Source of the DNA: Microbulbifer marinus
GTDB taxonomy: Bacteria > Pseudomonadota > Gammaproteobacteria > Pseudomonadales > Cellvibrionaceae
Direction of reading: 5' to 3'
Assembly (NCBI RefSeq): GCF_900107725.1
Contig: NZ_FNQO01000002.1
Span: forward strand, 1 to 64,000
Length of the DNA: 64,000 nt
Below are positions 52,669 to 62,155 of this stretch, one piece after another; the first letter of the stretch is position 1, and each line of letters starts with the position of its first letter. The position numbers and the translations under genes were made by a program. The notes under the pieces were generated by a model that did not search any database, had not been told where the DNA came from, and saw only the letters and a list, made by a program, of their open reading frames with translations.

Positions 52669-55104
52669 ATGATGATAAGAAAGTTATTTCTGCGCAGTTG
52701 CGCTCTGATTGTGCTGCTGCATGGCAGCCTCGCCGACGCGGAGCAGCTGCGGCAATACCGCAATCATGAGTTAAACGAGTCGTCACTGACCATCGATACC
52801 GGCGATACCAGCGTGACGCTCACGCCACTGGGTGAAGGCGCCCTGGAGGTACACTACCAGCGAGACGGACTCAAACAGCTGCCCTCTTTCGCCATCGACA
52901 GCGGCAAGCCTCAAGGGCCGAAAGCGACACTGAGCGAAGAGAAGGACAGGCTGATTTACCGCACCGCCGGCCTCACCGCAGTGATCCACAAGTCTCCCTT
53001 CCATATCGACTACCAGCGCGGCCAGCAGCCGCTGGTCGGTGAGGAGCTCGGCTTTTTCGCCAACGAGACGATGCGCGGCTTCCGTTTTACACTGAAACCG
53101 CAAGAGAAACTCCTCGGTGGCGGCGAGCGCGTGCTGGGCATGGACCGCCGCGGCCAGCGCTTGCCGCTCTACAACCGCGCACACTACGGCTACACCACCG
53201 AATCCAGCCAGATGTACTTCTCGCTGCCAGCCGTCATGTCCAGCAACAAGTACATACTGCTGTTCGACAATTCCGCTACCGGCAACCTGGACCTGGGGGC
53301 CAGCGAAGAGGACGTATTGCAGTTCGAGGCCGTTGGCGGCCGCACCTCCTACATCATCGTCGCCGGCGACACCTATCCGCAGCTGATCGAAAACTATGTA
53401 GCCGTCACCGGCAAACAGCCGCTGCCGCCGCGCTGGGCGCTGGGCAACTTCGCCTCCCGCTTCGGTTACCACACCGAGCAGGAAGTGCGCGCGACCGTGG
53501 ACAAGTTCGCCGAAGAGGATTTCCCGCTGGATGCGGTCGTGCTGGATCTCTACTGGTTCGGCCCGGATATCAAGGGCCATATGGGCAACCTGGCCTGGGA
53601 CAAAACTGCCTTCCCCGAACCGGAAAAGATGATGGCCGACCTCAAGGAACGCGGCATCAACACCATTTTGGTTACCGAGCCATTTATCCTGTCCACGTCC
53701 GAGCGCTGGGACGAGGCGGTGGCCAACAATGCCCTGGCCAAAAACCTCGCCGGCCAGCCCAAGCGCTTCGACTTCTACTTCGGTAATACCGGCCTGATCG
53801 ATGTCTTTTCTGAAGATGCCGGCGACTGGTTCTGGAATATCTACGATGGCCTGCTGCAGCAGGGCGTGGCCGGCTGGTGGGGCGACCTGGGCGAGCCCGA
53901 AGTGCACCCTTCTGACACGGTGCACGCCATCGGTATGGCGGACGAGATACACAACGCCTACGGCCATAAATGGGCCCAGCTGCTGCACGACAAGCAGACG
54001 GCAAAATATCCGGAGCGTCGCCCGTTTATCATGATGCGCGCCGGCTTCGCTGGCTCCCAGCGCTACGGCATGATTCCGTGGACCGGCGACGTGGCCCGCG
54101 AATGGGGTGGCCTGCAGCCGCAGGTGGAACTGGCGCTGAGCATGAGCCTGCTCGGTTTCGGCTACACCCATTCGGATCTGGGCGGCTTCGCCGGCGGCGA
54201 GAACTTCGATCGCGAACTCTACATTCGCTGGCTGCAGTACGGTGTCTTCCAGCCGGTATACCGCCCGCACGCGCAGGAGCACATCGCCTCCGAGCCGGTT
54301 TTCCACGACCGCCGCACCAGAGACATCACGCGTGAATTCGTCAAGCTGCGCTACCGCCTGCTGCCCTACAACTACACCCTGGCGTTCGAGAACAGCCAGA
54401 CCGGCATGCCGCTGATGCGCCCACTGTTCTTTGAAAACGAAAGCGACCCGACACTGATCGACTACAAGGATGCCTACCTGTGGGGCGACGATTTCCTGGT
54501 AGCACCGGTGACCGAGGCCGACATCGACGAAGTCAGCGTGAAACTGCCCGGCGGCGTCTGGTTCGATTACTGGAATGACGACCAGTACAGCGGTGAGCAG
54601 GCGCAGGTGGACGTGGACCTGGAAACCATCCCGGTGCTGGTTCGCGCCGGTGCTTTTATCCCCACCATCGACGATATCGCCACCACCCGCGACTACTCCA
54701 GCAATACTCTGACGCTGGACTACTACGCGCACGAGTCGGCGGCGCAATCCAGTGGTTACATCTACGAAGATGACGGCACCACAGTGGATGCTTTCGCCCG
54801 CGGTCAGTACGAGAAACTGACCTTCGCCGCCAACCGCAGCGACGCCGGTATCGACTTCGCCTTCAATCGGGAAGGCGATGGCTATAAGGGTATGCCGGGA
54901 GAGCGCGCCATCACCCTGAAGATCCACAACTGGCAGCAGGCGCCCACCAGCATCGATGCAGATGGCGCGCCCCTGAAGCTGCTTCAGCGTAAGAAAGACT
55001 TTGCCTCTGCAGCGCAGGGCGCCTGGTATGACAAGCGCAACGACAGGCTGTTGGTGAAGTTCAACTGGGCGCGTGGCGCGCTCAAGCTGGCGGTCAAAGA
55101 CTGA
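52669..55104 (+). CDS. GH31 alpha-glucosidase / 4-alpha-glucosyltransferase-like enzyme
   Basis: 811 residues with a signal peptide (about 1-24). N-terminal beta-sandwich, GH31 barrel, and C-terminal beta domains. Nucleophile Asp406 in GWWGDLGEPEVH, acid/base Asp474 in WTGDVAREW. These positions lie a constant six residues before the catalytic Asp412 and Asp480 that I recall for Cellvibrio japonicus Agd31B, an alpha-4-glucosyltransferase, and the motif is the same type, so transglucosylation rather than simple hydrolysis is likely. The second gene of the operon. Plain alpha-glucosidase activity is the alternative. Confidence 0.88.
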   Translation: MMIRKLFLRSCALIVLLHGSLADAEQLRQYRNHELNESSLTIDTGDTSVTLTPLGEGALEVHYQRDGLKQLPSFAIDSGKPQGPKATLSEEKDRLIYRTAGLTAVIHKSPFHIDYQRGQQPLVGEELGFFANETMRGFRFTLKPQEKLLGGGERVLGMDRRGQRLPLYNRAHYGYTTESSQMYFSLPAVMSSNKYILLFDNSATGNLDLGASEEDVLQFEAVGGRTSYIIVAGDTYPQLIENYVAVTGKQPLPPRWALGNFASRFGYHTEQEVRATVDKFAEEDFPLDAVVLDLYWFGPDIKGHMGNLAWDKTAFPEPEKMMADLKERGINTILVTEPFILSTSERWDEAVANNALAKNLAGQPKRFDFYFGNTGLIDVFSEDAGDWFWNIYDGLLQQGVAGWWGDLGEPEVHPSDTVHAIGMADEIHNAYGHKWAQLLHDKQTAKYPERRPFIMMRAGFAGSQRYGMIPWTGDVAREWGGLQPQVELALSMSLLGFGYTHSDLGGFAGGENFDRELYIRWLQYGVFQPVYRPHAQEHIASEPVFHDRRTRDITREFVKLRYRLLPYNYTLAFENSQTGMPLMRPLFFENESDPTLIDYKDAYLWGDDFLVAPVTEADIDEVSVKLPGGVWFDYWNDDQYSGEQAQVDVDLETIPVLVRAGAFIPTIDDIATTRDYSSNTLTLDYYAHESAAQSSGYIYEDDGTTVDAFARGQYEKLTFAANRSDAGIDFAFNREGDGYKGMPGERAITLKIHNWQQAPTSIDADGAPLKLLQRKKDFASAAQGAWYDKRNDRLLVKFNWARGALKLAVKD

Positions 55105-55148
55105 CAAGCGGCACACGAACTAGCTGCACAAATAATTCGGGTACAGAA

Positions 55149-57020
55149 ATGAACAAAGTAAAAACACTGCTCGCCGCCGCGCTACTGGCCTCCGGGTTCG
55201 GCTGCGCGGAAAAGTCCGAACCGGTAGCCGCTGACGCAACCGAAACCCAGGCTGTTGAAAAGCCGGTGATCTATCAGGTGCTGCCGCGCCTGTTCGGCAA
55301 TACCAACCCCACGAACAAGCCCTGGGGCACCATCGAAGAGAATGGCGTCGGAAAATTCAATGATTTTTCGCCCAAGGTCCTTAAGGAGATTCACGATCTC
55401 GGCGCCACCCATATCTGGTATACGGGTTCCCTGCACCACGCGCTGGTGGGCGACTACACCGAGTACGGCATCAGCAACGATGATCCGGACGTGGTCAAAG
55501 GGCGCGCCGGCTCTCCCTACGCGATCAAGGATTACTACAGCGTAAACCCCGATCTGGCAGAAAATCCGGCGGAGCGGCTGCAGGAATTCCGCGCGCTGAT
55601 CGATCGCAGCCACGAGCAGGGGCTGAAAGTCATTATCGATATAGTGCCGAACCACGTGGCGCGTGCCTACGAATCGCTGGACAAGCCCGAGGGCGTGCGC
55701 GACTTCGGTGCCGATGACGATACGTCGGCGACTTACGCGCGTGACAACAACTTCTATTACGTTACCGGGGAAGAATTCCGCGTGCCGGTTTCCGATGCCG
55801 GCTACCGTCCGCTGAATGGCGAGGCCAATCCGCTGGTCGATGACCAGTTTGCGGAGAGCCCGGCCAAGTGGACCGGTAACGGTGCGCGCAGTCCGCAGCC
55901 CGCCATCGACGACTGGTACGAGACGGTCAAGATCAATTTCGGCGTGCGCCCGGACGGCAGCAAAGATTTTCCGGAGCTGTCGGCGGAATTTGCCCAGAAG
56001 GACTACGCCGCCCATGCGGCATTCTGGGCCGACAAGGAAGTGCCGGATTCCTGGAAGAAATTCCGCGATATCGCCCACTACTGGTTGGACTTCGGCGTGG
56101 ATGGATTCCGTTACGATATGGCCGGCATGGTGCCGGTGGAATTCTGGAGCTACCTGAATTCCTCCATCAAGATGAAAAAGCCGGACACACTGCTGCTGGC
56201 CGAGATCTACACCCCGGAGCGCTACCGCGATTACATCTTCCTCGGCAAGATGGATTACCTCTACGACAAGGTCGGCACCTACGATGCCATCCGCGCAGTG
56301 ATGGAAGGCAACGGCAGTACCGACAAGGTTGCGGAAATCCAGGCGGAGTTGCACGATATTGCCCCGCATATGCTGCACTTTATGGAAAACCACGATGAAC
56401 AGCGTATCGCCAGCGCGGAATTTGCCGGCAACGCCAAAATGGGCAAGGCCGCGATGCTGGTTTCTGCCACGTTGTCTGCGGCACCAACGTTGGTGTACTT
56501 CGGCCAGGAACTGGGGGAAGCTGCCGGTGAGGATGCCGGCTTCGGCAAGGCGAGCCGCACGACCATCTTCGATTACTGGTCTGTCCCCACTGTGCGCCGC
56601 TGGAATAACGATGGCCAGTGGAATACCGCACAGCTGACCGACAGCGAAAAAGAACTGCGCAATTTCTATCAGCGTCTGTTGAATTTCTCCGCCAGCAGCG
56701 GGGCCCTGCGCGGTGAATACATGGATCTGCACGACTACAACCGCGAACATGGAAAAGGTTACGATGACAAACTGTTCGCCTTTGCACGCTGGGCCGGCGA
56801 CGAGCGGTTGCTGGTGATTGCGAACTTCGACAACAAAGACCGGCCAGTGCAACTGCAGCTGCCGGCTGAACTGTTGCAGAACTGGAATCTGGCTGAAGGT
56901 AGCCACGCGCTTGCCGATCAACTCGGCCAGATGGCAGGTGAGCTGCAGGTGAGCGGCGGCCAGGGAACAATAACGCTGCGATTACAGCCCTTTGCCAGCC
57001 ATATTTTCCGCATCAACTGA
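55149..57020 (+). CDS. Exported GH13 alpha-amylase-family protein
   Basis: 623 residues. N-terminal secretory signal with a Cys at 19 (LLASGFGC; imperfect lipobox), followed by an acidic linker. GH13 domain: VIYQVLPRLFGNTN, VIIDIVPNHVAR, catalytic Asp323 in GFRYDMAG, Glu352 in LLAEIY, Asp416 in MENHDEQR. Substrate not certain; the family includes alpha-amylases and maltogenic enzymes. Third gene of the operon. The mature protein may be membrane-anchored. Confidence 0.88.
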   Translation: MNKVKTLLAAALLASGFGCAEKSEPVAADATETQAVEKPVIYQVLPRLFGNTNPTNKPWGTIEENGVGKFNDFSPKVLKEIHDLGATHIWYTGSLHHALVGDYTEYGISNDDPDVVKGRAGSPYAIKDYYSVNPDLAENPAERLQEFRALIDRSHEQGLKVIIDIVPNHVARAYESLDKPEGVRDFGADDDTSATYARDNNFYYVTGEEFRVPVSDAGYRPLNGEANPLVDDQFAESPAKWTGNGARSPQPAIDDWYETVKINFGVRPDGSKDFPELSAEFAQKDYAAHAAFWADKEVPDSWKKFRDIAHYWLDFGVDGFRYDMAGMVPVEFWSYLNSSIKMKKPDTLLLAEIYTPERYRDYIFLGKMDYLYDKVGTYDAIRAVMEGNGSTDKVAEIQAELHDIAPHMLHFMENHDEQRIASAEFAGNAKMGKAAMLVSATLSAAPTLVYFGQELGEAAGEDAGFGKASRTTIFDYWSVPTVRRWNNDGQWNTAQLTDSEKELRNFYQRLLNFSASSGALRGEYMDLHDYNREHGKGYDDKLFAFARWAGDERLLVIANFDNKDRPVQLQLPAELLQNWNLAEGSHALADQLGQMAGELQVSGGQGTITLRLQPFASHIFRIN

Positions 57021-57339
57021 TATCGCCATTGCGGCGCAAGCCGCAATCCAGATCTGGGGGCCGGTTCGGGTCGAGCCGGCCTGCCTCAACGACTGTCGCA
57101 CCCTGCCGCCTCACGCTACCCGACAGGCCTTCGGCCCGCTTCTGCGGCGTACGACGCGCTCTTGATCTAGCTCAATACACGCCTCGCCGCATCCGCCATC
57201 ATGTGTCCTGAATCTGGCGCGCTAATACACATTCATCGCCGGCAAAATCACCGGACCATTGGCGCGCCGTGTTAGATTAGACCGCCAAGTCAAACATTGA
57301 CCATAAGACCGGCAGCACCCCCGGCAACCAGGAGGAAAG
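57021..57339. promoter_or_regulatory. Spacer between the amylase operon and the Usp gene
   Basis: 319 bases without a gene. An 8-bp stem ATTGCGGC / GCCGCAAT (57028-57047) lies 7 bases after the operon stop, with no T-run; it could be a weak terminator. A GC-rich imperfect hairpin follows (57060-57082). The FNR-like site at 57162-57175 and an AGGAGGA ribosome site at 57330-57336 belong to the Usp gene. Confidence 0.6.
57162..57175. promoter_or_regulatory. FNR/Anr-type box upstream of the Usp gene
   Basis: TTGAT-CTAG-CTCAA matches the FNR/Anr consensus TTGAT-N4-ATCAA at 9 of 10 defined bases, 164 bases before the ATG. Universal stress proteins of this kind are commonly FNR/Anr-controlled. Confidence 0.6.
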
Positions 57340-58191
57340 ATGGAAGAGCAGACCACAGTATTCGTAGTCGTGGATCCCAATGATGAACAACATGTAGCAC
57401 TGGAGCGCGCGCTGACCACCGCGCAGATGCGCAACCCGCAACCGCGGCTGGCGGTATTCGTGGCCGTGGACGGCGAGGCCGTCGATACCCGCGCGGTCAA
57501 CGATCACCTGTTCCGCGACGAATCCTGGTTTCGCGAGCAGATCCGCGAGCCGATCGCGGCGGCGGGACTCGAGTGTGAGATTACCGTGTGCTGGTCCAGC
57601 GACTGGCAGGCCGCCATCGTGCAGGAGTCAAAGCGCTGTAACGCCGAAATGATCTACCTGCCGGTGCACGCCAAGAACAGCCGCCGCTTTACCTTTGCCG
57701 AATCCAAGTGGCAGGTGCTGAAAACCGCCCGCTGCCCGGTGGTGCTGATCCGTCCGGGCGCCAAGGCCCGCCGCAAGGTGGTGCTGGCAACCGTCAACTA
57801 CCAGGCCAAGACCCAGGAGCAGCGCGAGCTCAACCGCCAGATCAGCGAGCGCGCGAAGTATATTGCCGCGAACTACGATGCCGAGCTGCACCTGGTGAAC
57901 GCCTTCCTGGATTCCATGCTCTACCCGGATCGCGGCGCGCTGGCCAAGCTGGCGGACAAGACCGGTGTGCCGACCCACCGCATCCACGTGAAGCGGGGCT
58001 ACACCAGTGACGTGGTGGAAGAAGTGGCGCGGGAAATCGACGCCGACGTGGTGGTCATGGGCACCCTGAACCAGTACGGCGCCACTGGTACCCTGCTGCG
58101 CGGCAACACCGCCGAGCGGGTGATCGGCCAGTTGGACGTGGATGTGATGGTCTGTAACCAGTTCACCACCACCGCGGCCGACGCCAGTTAA
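57340..58191 (+). CDS. Tandem universal stress protein (UspE-like)
   Basis: 283 residues, two Usp domains (about 1-138 and 145-275). The second keeps a nucleotide-binding-like VVVMGTLNQYGATGTLLRGNTAERVIGQLDVDVMV; the first is degenerate there (LIRPG only). UspE of E. coli is 316 residues with the same architecture. A strong AGGAGGA lies before the ATG. An FNR-like box upstream suggests induction at low oxygen. Sits between starch genes but functionally distinct. Confidence 0.9.
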   Translation: MEEQTTVFVVVDPNDEQHVALERALTTAQMRNPQPRLAVFVAVDGEAVDTRAVNDHLFRDESWFREQIREPIAAAGLECEITVCWSSDWQAAIVQESKRCNAEMIYLPVHAKNSRRFTFAESKWQVLKTARCPVVLIRPGAKARRKVVLATVNYQAKTQEQRELNRQISERAKYIAANYDAELHLVNAFLDSMLYPDRGALAKLADKTGVPTHRIHVKRGYTSDVVEEVAREIDADVVVMGTLNQYGATGTLLRGNTAERVIGQLDVDVMVCNQFTTTAADAS

Positions 58192-58201
58192 GCCGGCCCT
58201 A

Positions 58202-58230
58202 CCGGCGGCGCACATCCGCGGCGCCGCCGG
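58202..58230. terminator. Hairpin between convergent Usp and amylase genes
   Basis: Perfect 10-bp stem CCGGCGGCGC / GCGCCGCCGG with a 9-base loop, 10 bases after the Usp stop and 27 before the convergent amylase stop; only ATTT follows. Confidence 0.55.
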
Positions 58231-58257
58231 ATTTCATCGCCCCGGTCGCGGGCGCTA

Positions 58258-59901
58258 TCAATCCTGCCTTTTTACCGGCGCCAGCAGTACCAGATCGTAC
58301 TGGCTGTCGATACGCACTTCACCGTCGCGAACTTTTATTTGCTGACCGGAGTAGAAGTCCTGCAGCTCGGCGCCATCAACAAACACGCCCGCTACGGATA
58401 TGCGTTTCTCGCCGCGCTCGGTATCCAGCGCCACCAACACGGATTCTTCGCCTGCCAGAGTACGGGCAAAGGTATAGGGCTTGTCCGCGAGCTTCCGGTG
58501 TACGCCGGCACCGACTGCCGGATGCGTCTGACGGAAGCGGCCCAGCTTCTGCCACAGGGCCAGCAGCTCGCGGGTTTCCGCTTTTTCCAGGTCGCCCCAG
58601 TTCATCGGGCTGCGCAGCTGCGCATCGCCCCGGGCTTCCGCCGCGGTGAGGGGCCGGGCCAGCTCATCGCCGTAATAGATCTGCGCCCCACCCGGTGCGA
58701 GCATCAGCTTCAGTGCCGCCTCGCGTGCGCGCTTGCGCTCGCGATCGAAGGAGTTCATATCGTCGTGGGACGTCAGGTAATTGAGCACGCCGACGCCGTC
58801 CAGCGCGCCACCATTGAGCGCCTGTGAATAGGCGGAAAAGATCGACTCCATGTCCTCCTTACCGGCGCGCGCTGCGATATCGAAGTTGATCAGACTGTCG
58901 AAGCCGTAATCGAAGAAGTCCACCTTTCGGTCACCGAAGTCGAAATCGCGTCCGCCGCTGATGCCGTAGCCGTACACCTCACCGACCATAAAGAAATCGC
59001 GGTCGTCGAGTTTTTTGCGCGGATGCTCGGCCTTCCACTCGGCCAGGGCGAGGCGCGCCTCCTTCTTCAGTGCCTGCCAGACTTCCGGCTCGACATGCTT
59101 GACCGTGTCCACGCGGAAACCGTCCACGCCGTATTCGCGCACCCAATCGGTGGCCCACTTCACCAGGTAGTACTTGGGGGCGCGCGGGTAGCCGGTGCGC
59201 CCGAAGAATGCATCCAGCTCGGCCCGCTCCTGGTCGAGGCGCCCTTCCCGCTTCCACTTGGCAATCAATTGCGGCGGCAACTCGACCGGCTGCTCGCTCT
59301 CGGTGCGGATATCCGGCAGGTTGTCGACCAGCATGCAGCTGACAGTACCGGCAAAACCGGACCAGTCGCACACGGATTCGGTGCGACTCCACTCCGCCGG
59401 CCACAGCGAATCCTTGCCAGTCACCGGGCCGGTATGGTTCACGATCACATCCAGCAGGACGCGAATGCCGCGGCGGTGCGCCGTCTCGATCAGTTCTGCC
59501 AGCAGCGCTTCGCTGCCGAAGTTGCGATCCACGCTGGTCCAGTCCTTGGGCCAGTAGCCGTGGTAGGCGTAGGTGCGCCCGGTGCCCTCGTCGGTGGCGC
59601 CATGGATCTGCTCGTAGACCGGCGACATCCACAGGGCGTCGACGCCCAGCGCGTTGAAATAGCCCTCATTCAGCTTGTCGAGGACGCCCTGCAGATCGCC
59701 GCCGTGAAAGCCGCGCAGCGGGTCGGCGTCGCCCCGGCGTCCGTAGGCCAGGTCGTTGTCCGGATCGCCGTTGTTAAAGCGGTCCGGCAGCATGAAATAG
59801 ACGGTGGCATTGCGCCAGAAGGGATCCACCGGGCTGGTCGCACCGACAGCCTGCGCTACGCACAGGAGCAGCGCCGCCAGGAAGCTGGTCAATTTTTTCA
59901 T
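58258..59901 (-). CDS. Secreted GH13 alpha-amylase (MalS-like)
   Basis: 547 residues, signal peptide about 1-21 (FLAALLLCVAQAVGA). GH13 core: VYFMLPDRFNNGDPDND, LLDVIVNHTGP, catalytic Asp265 in GFRVDTVKH, Glu308 in MVGEVYG, Asp380 in SHDD. Two internal Cys (SVCDWSG and SCMLVDN) may pair in a loop. The DRFNNGDPDND start and long loop between NHTGP and the nucleophile resemble periplasmic amylase MalS. Divergent from the esterase lipoprotein gene, with a MalT-box-like pair between them. Confidence 0.9.
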   Translation of the reverse strand: MKKLTSFLAALLLCVAQAVGATSPVDPFWRNATVYFMLPDRFNNGDPDNDLAYGRRGDADPLRGFHGGDLQGVLDKLNEGYFNALGVDALWMSPVYEQIHGATDEGTGRTYAYHGYWPKDWTSVDRNFGSEALLAELIETAHRRGIRVLLDVIVNHTGPVTGKDSLWPAEWSRTESVCDWSGFAGTVSCMLVDNLPDIRTESEQPVELPPQLIAKWKREGRLDQERAELDAFFGRTGYPRAPKYYLVKWATDWVREYGVDGFRVDTVKHVEPEVWQALKKEARLALAEWKAEHPRKKLDDRDFFMVGEVYGYGISGGRDFDFGDRKVDFFDYGFDSLINFDIAARAGKEDMESIFSAYSQALNGGALDGVGVLNYLTSHDDMNSFDRERKRAREAALKLMLAPGGAQIYYGDELARPLTAAEARGDAQLRSPMNWGDLEKAETRELLALWQKLGRFRQTHPAVGAGVHRKLADKPYTFARTLAGEESVLVALDTERGEKRISVAGVFVDGAELQDFYSGQQIKVRDGEVRIDSQYDLVLLAPVKRQD

Positions 59902-59967
59902 TGTTCTCTCTGTGGAGTCATCGCTCAGAAAATGCCCAACCTACTGTAATGCGCGCGGCGTTTCGCG

Positions 59968-59992
59968 CATCCTCCCGCGCAGGGGGCGTAGG
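59968..59992. promoter_or_regulatory. MalT-box-like inverted pair upstream of the MalS-like gene
   Basis: Minus strand CGGGAGGATG (59977-59968) and plus strand GGGGCGTAGG (59983-59992), each 8 of 10 to the MalT box, separated by 5 bases exactly as at 50504-50528. 66 bases upstream of the amylase start codon. Confidence 0.5.
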
Positions 59993-60053
59993 CGGGCAGG
60001 CCGCGCCGCGCATAGTATGGAAGGCTCCCGCTCCGTACCCCGAGGATACCGGC

Positions 60054-60968
60054 ATGAGCACAACTACAACTTCCACCCGCGCCCACAGAGCCGCTCTCAG
60101 CAGCTGGCGCGTAGCGTGTACTGTCGCCGCCGCCCTGCTCGCCGCGCTGCTCGCGGCCTGCGATGGGCACGACGGCACTACTGCCGCATCCACCGCCCAG
60201 GCCAATGTGACTGTGCTGTCGCCACTGCAGATGGAAGCCCTGCAGCGGCAGCGCAGCGTGCGCATCTACCTGCCGCCCTCCTACGACTCATCGGAGCGGC
60301 GCTACCCGGTGCTGTATATGCACGACGGCCAGAACCTGTTCGACGATGCCACTTCCTTTGTCGGAGAATGGGGCGTGGATGAGACGCTGAATGCACTGGC
60401 GGAATCCCACCATCTCGAGCTGATCGTCGTCGGCATCGATCACGGCGACGACCACCGTATTACCGAACTGAATCCCTTCGATCACGAAAAATTCGGTGCC
60501 GGCGAGGGTGAGGCCTATCTGCGGTTTGTCGTCGAACAGCTGAAGCCACAGATCGATCGCGACTACCGCACCCTGCCGGATCGGAACAACACGGCAATCA
60601 TGGGCAGCTCCATGGGCGGCTTGATCTCCCACTACGCCATCAACCGCTACCCGCAGGTATTCAGCAAGGCCGGCATCTTCTCCCCCGCCTATTGGGTTGG
60701 CCCGCAGATTCTGCCGCTGACGGAGCAGGCCACGCCCGCCGACGCCCGTCTCTACCTGCTGATGGGCGGCCGCGAGGGCGAAGAGATGGTGGAAAACTTC
60801 GCGCAGATGGGCGAACTGCTGTCCCGCAGCCTGCCGGGAGAGCGCTGGCGCGCCAAACTGGTGGCCGAAGGTGAGCACAACGAGGGGTTCTGGCGCGGCG
60901 AACTGGCCGAGGCCGTGCTATGGCTATTCGAGGGGGAAAACTTTGCGGCCTCCGCCAGCGGAGAGTAA
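60054..60968 (+). CDS. Esterase-D-type lipoprotein (alpha/beta hydrolase)
   Basis: 304 residues from ATG 60054 (GAGGAT at good spacing; upstream frame from 59901 is spurious). Lipobox LLAAC gives a lipidated Cys at about 36. Putative-esterase fold: VRIYLPPSYDSSERRYPVLYMHDGQNLFDD, nucleophile elbow GSSMGGLISHYAINRYP, and a late His in GEHNEGFWRGEL. Proteins of this kind sit beside GH13 genes in several marine bacteria; the ester substrate is unknown, and acylated glucans are a possible inference. Confidence 0.87.
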   Translation: MSTTTTSTRAHRAALSSWRVACTVAAALLAALLAACDGHDGTTAASTAQANVTVLSPLQMEALQRQRSVRIYLPPSYDSSERRYPVLYMHDGQNLFDDATSFVGEWGVDETLNALAESHHLELIVVGIDHGDDHRITELNPFDHEKFGAGEGEAYLRFVVEQLKPQIDRDYRTLPDRNNTAIMGSSMGGLISHYAINRYPQVFSKAGIFSPAYWVGPQILPLTEQATPADARLYLLMGGREGEEMVENFAQMGELLSRSLPGERWRAKLVAEGEHNEGFWRGELAEAVLWLFEGENFAASASGE

Positions 60969-61047
60969 TGTAGCGACTCCGGGCCGCGGGAAACCGCAAG
61001 TGGCCGTCGCGGTCCAATAGTCAAACCGCAGCAACAGGAGGCAGGGA

Positions 61048-61875
61048 ATGTCGGAGCACGAGTCGAGTCAGGGTTGGATCATCGGTCTAGTGGTCGTTGT
61101 CGTACTGGCGGCGGGGGCCTACTGGTTTCTGTCCGGCGACAAAGCGGAGGAACCCGCAGCACCGATTGCAGTAGAGCCCGAACAGGAAGCCGAACCCGAA
61201 CCCCTGCCAGAGGTCGAGGCGCCGCCGCCCCCCGAGCCGGCTCCCGTAGCAGAGCCCGAGAAAGGACCACCCCCGCCCCTGAATGAAAGCGACGAAGCCG
61301 CGCTGAAAGACCTGATGAGCCTGGCGCCGGACGGTGCGCTGGCGAAGTGGCTGGTACCCGATGAGGTTGTGCGCAAATGGGTCGCTGCCGTCAATGCGGG
61401 CTCCCGCGGCGATTTGATCCACAAACACCGCCCACTGAAGACCATCAAGGGCCCGATCATCGTTGCCGATGAGGGGGCTACCGGCATGGTGCTATCCCCC
61501 GACAACTATCACCGCTATGACCAGCCGGTGCGCCTGTTCGCACTGATGGATACCGATGCCGCCGTCGAAATCTACCGCTACTGGTATCCGCGCCTGGCCC
61601 AGGCCTACGGCGAGCTGGGCATCAGGAACAAGAACTTCCACCAGGAAGTGCTGCAGGCCATTGACCATGTGCTCGCCGCGCCGCAGGTCGACGAACCGAT
61701 CAAGCTGGTGCGCCCGTCGGTCTATTACAAGTTTGCCGATCCCAAGCTGGAGAAGCTGCCGGGATTGCACAAGCTGATGATTCGGATGGGGCCTGATAAT
61801 GCGGCGCGGGTGAAGGAAAAGCTCACGGAACTAAAAGCCGCGCTGGAACAGATACCGGTACAAGAGGGCAACTAA
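61048..61875 (+). CDS. DUF3014 membrane-anchored protein
   Basis: 275 residues. One N-terminal TM (about 10-28), a Pro/Glu-rich linker (about 33-80), and a globular domain containing PLKTIKGPIIVADEGATGMVLSPDNYHRYDQPVRLFALMD and LVRPSVYYKFADPKLEKLPGLHKLMIRMGPDN, the DUF3014 pattern. Expected periplasmic, function unknown. AGGAGGCAGGG precedes the ATG. Confidence 0.88.
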   Translation: MSEHESSQGWIIGLVVVVVLAAGAYWFLSGDKAEEPAAPIAVEPEQEAEPEPLPEVEAPPPPEPAPVAEPEKGPPPPLNESDEAALKDLMSLAPDGALAKWLVPDEVVRKWVAAVNAGSRGDLIHKHRPLKTIKGPIIVADEGATGMVLSPDNYHRYDQPVRLFALMDTDAAVEIYRYWYPRLAQAYGELGIRNKNFHQEVLQAIDHVLAAPQVDEPIKLVRPSVYYKFADPKLEKLPGLHKLMIRMGPDNAARVKEKLTELKAALEQIPVQEGN

Positions 61876-62155
61876 GTCGCACCTGTAAAGCTATCTGCAG
61901 AGCGGAGTTGAAAACTAGAGAACCGCGGCACACTGTCGCGGTTCTTCTTCGGTTGAGGAGGTGAACTGGCAGGTAATCACCTAATAGATAGTGGCATTGC
62001 CGGACCACTCCGGGTTCTCGACTTTTATGAACTGCACTGACTGCGAATTGATGGAACGTTTTCGCTGCAGGCGGCCAGCCAGGAATTCAAAAATAGCGCC
62101 GGCGCTTACTCGTCGCCTTCCAAAAACTTATCTCTAATACTCCAGTGCCGTTTAT
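61876..62155. terminator. Spacer with terminator after DUF3014
   Basis: The stem AGAACCGCG / CGCGGTTCT (61919-61945) followed by TCTTC is a reasonable plus-strand terminator for the DUF3014 gene. Nothing else is recognised in the remaining 210 bases before the halogenase stop. Confidence 0.65.

Noticed and set aside
52783-55116. 777-codon open frame antisense to the GH31 gene
   Set aside because: Low-complexity Val/Gln/His/Arg composition typical of a GC-rich shadow frame; no domain, and the sense frame has catalytic motifs.
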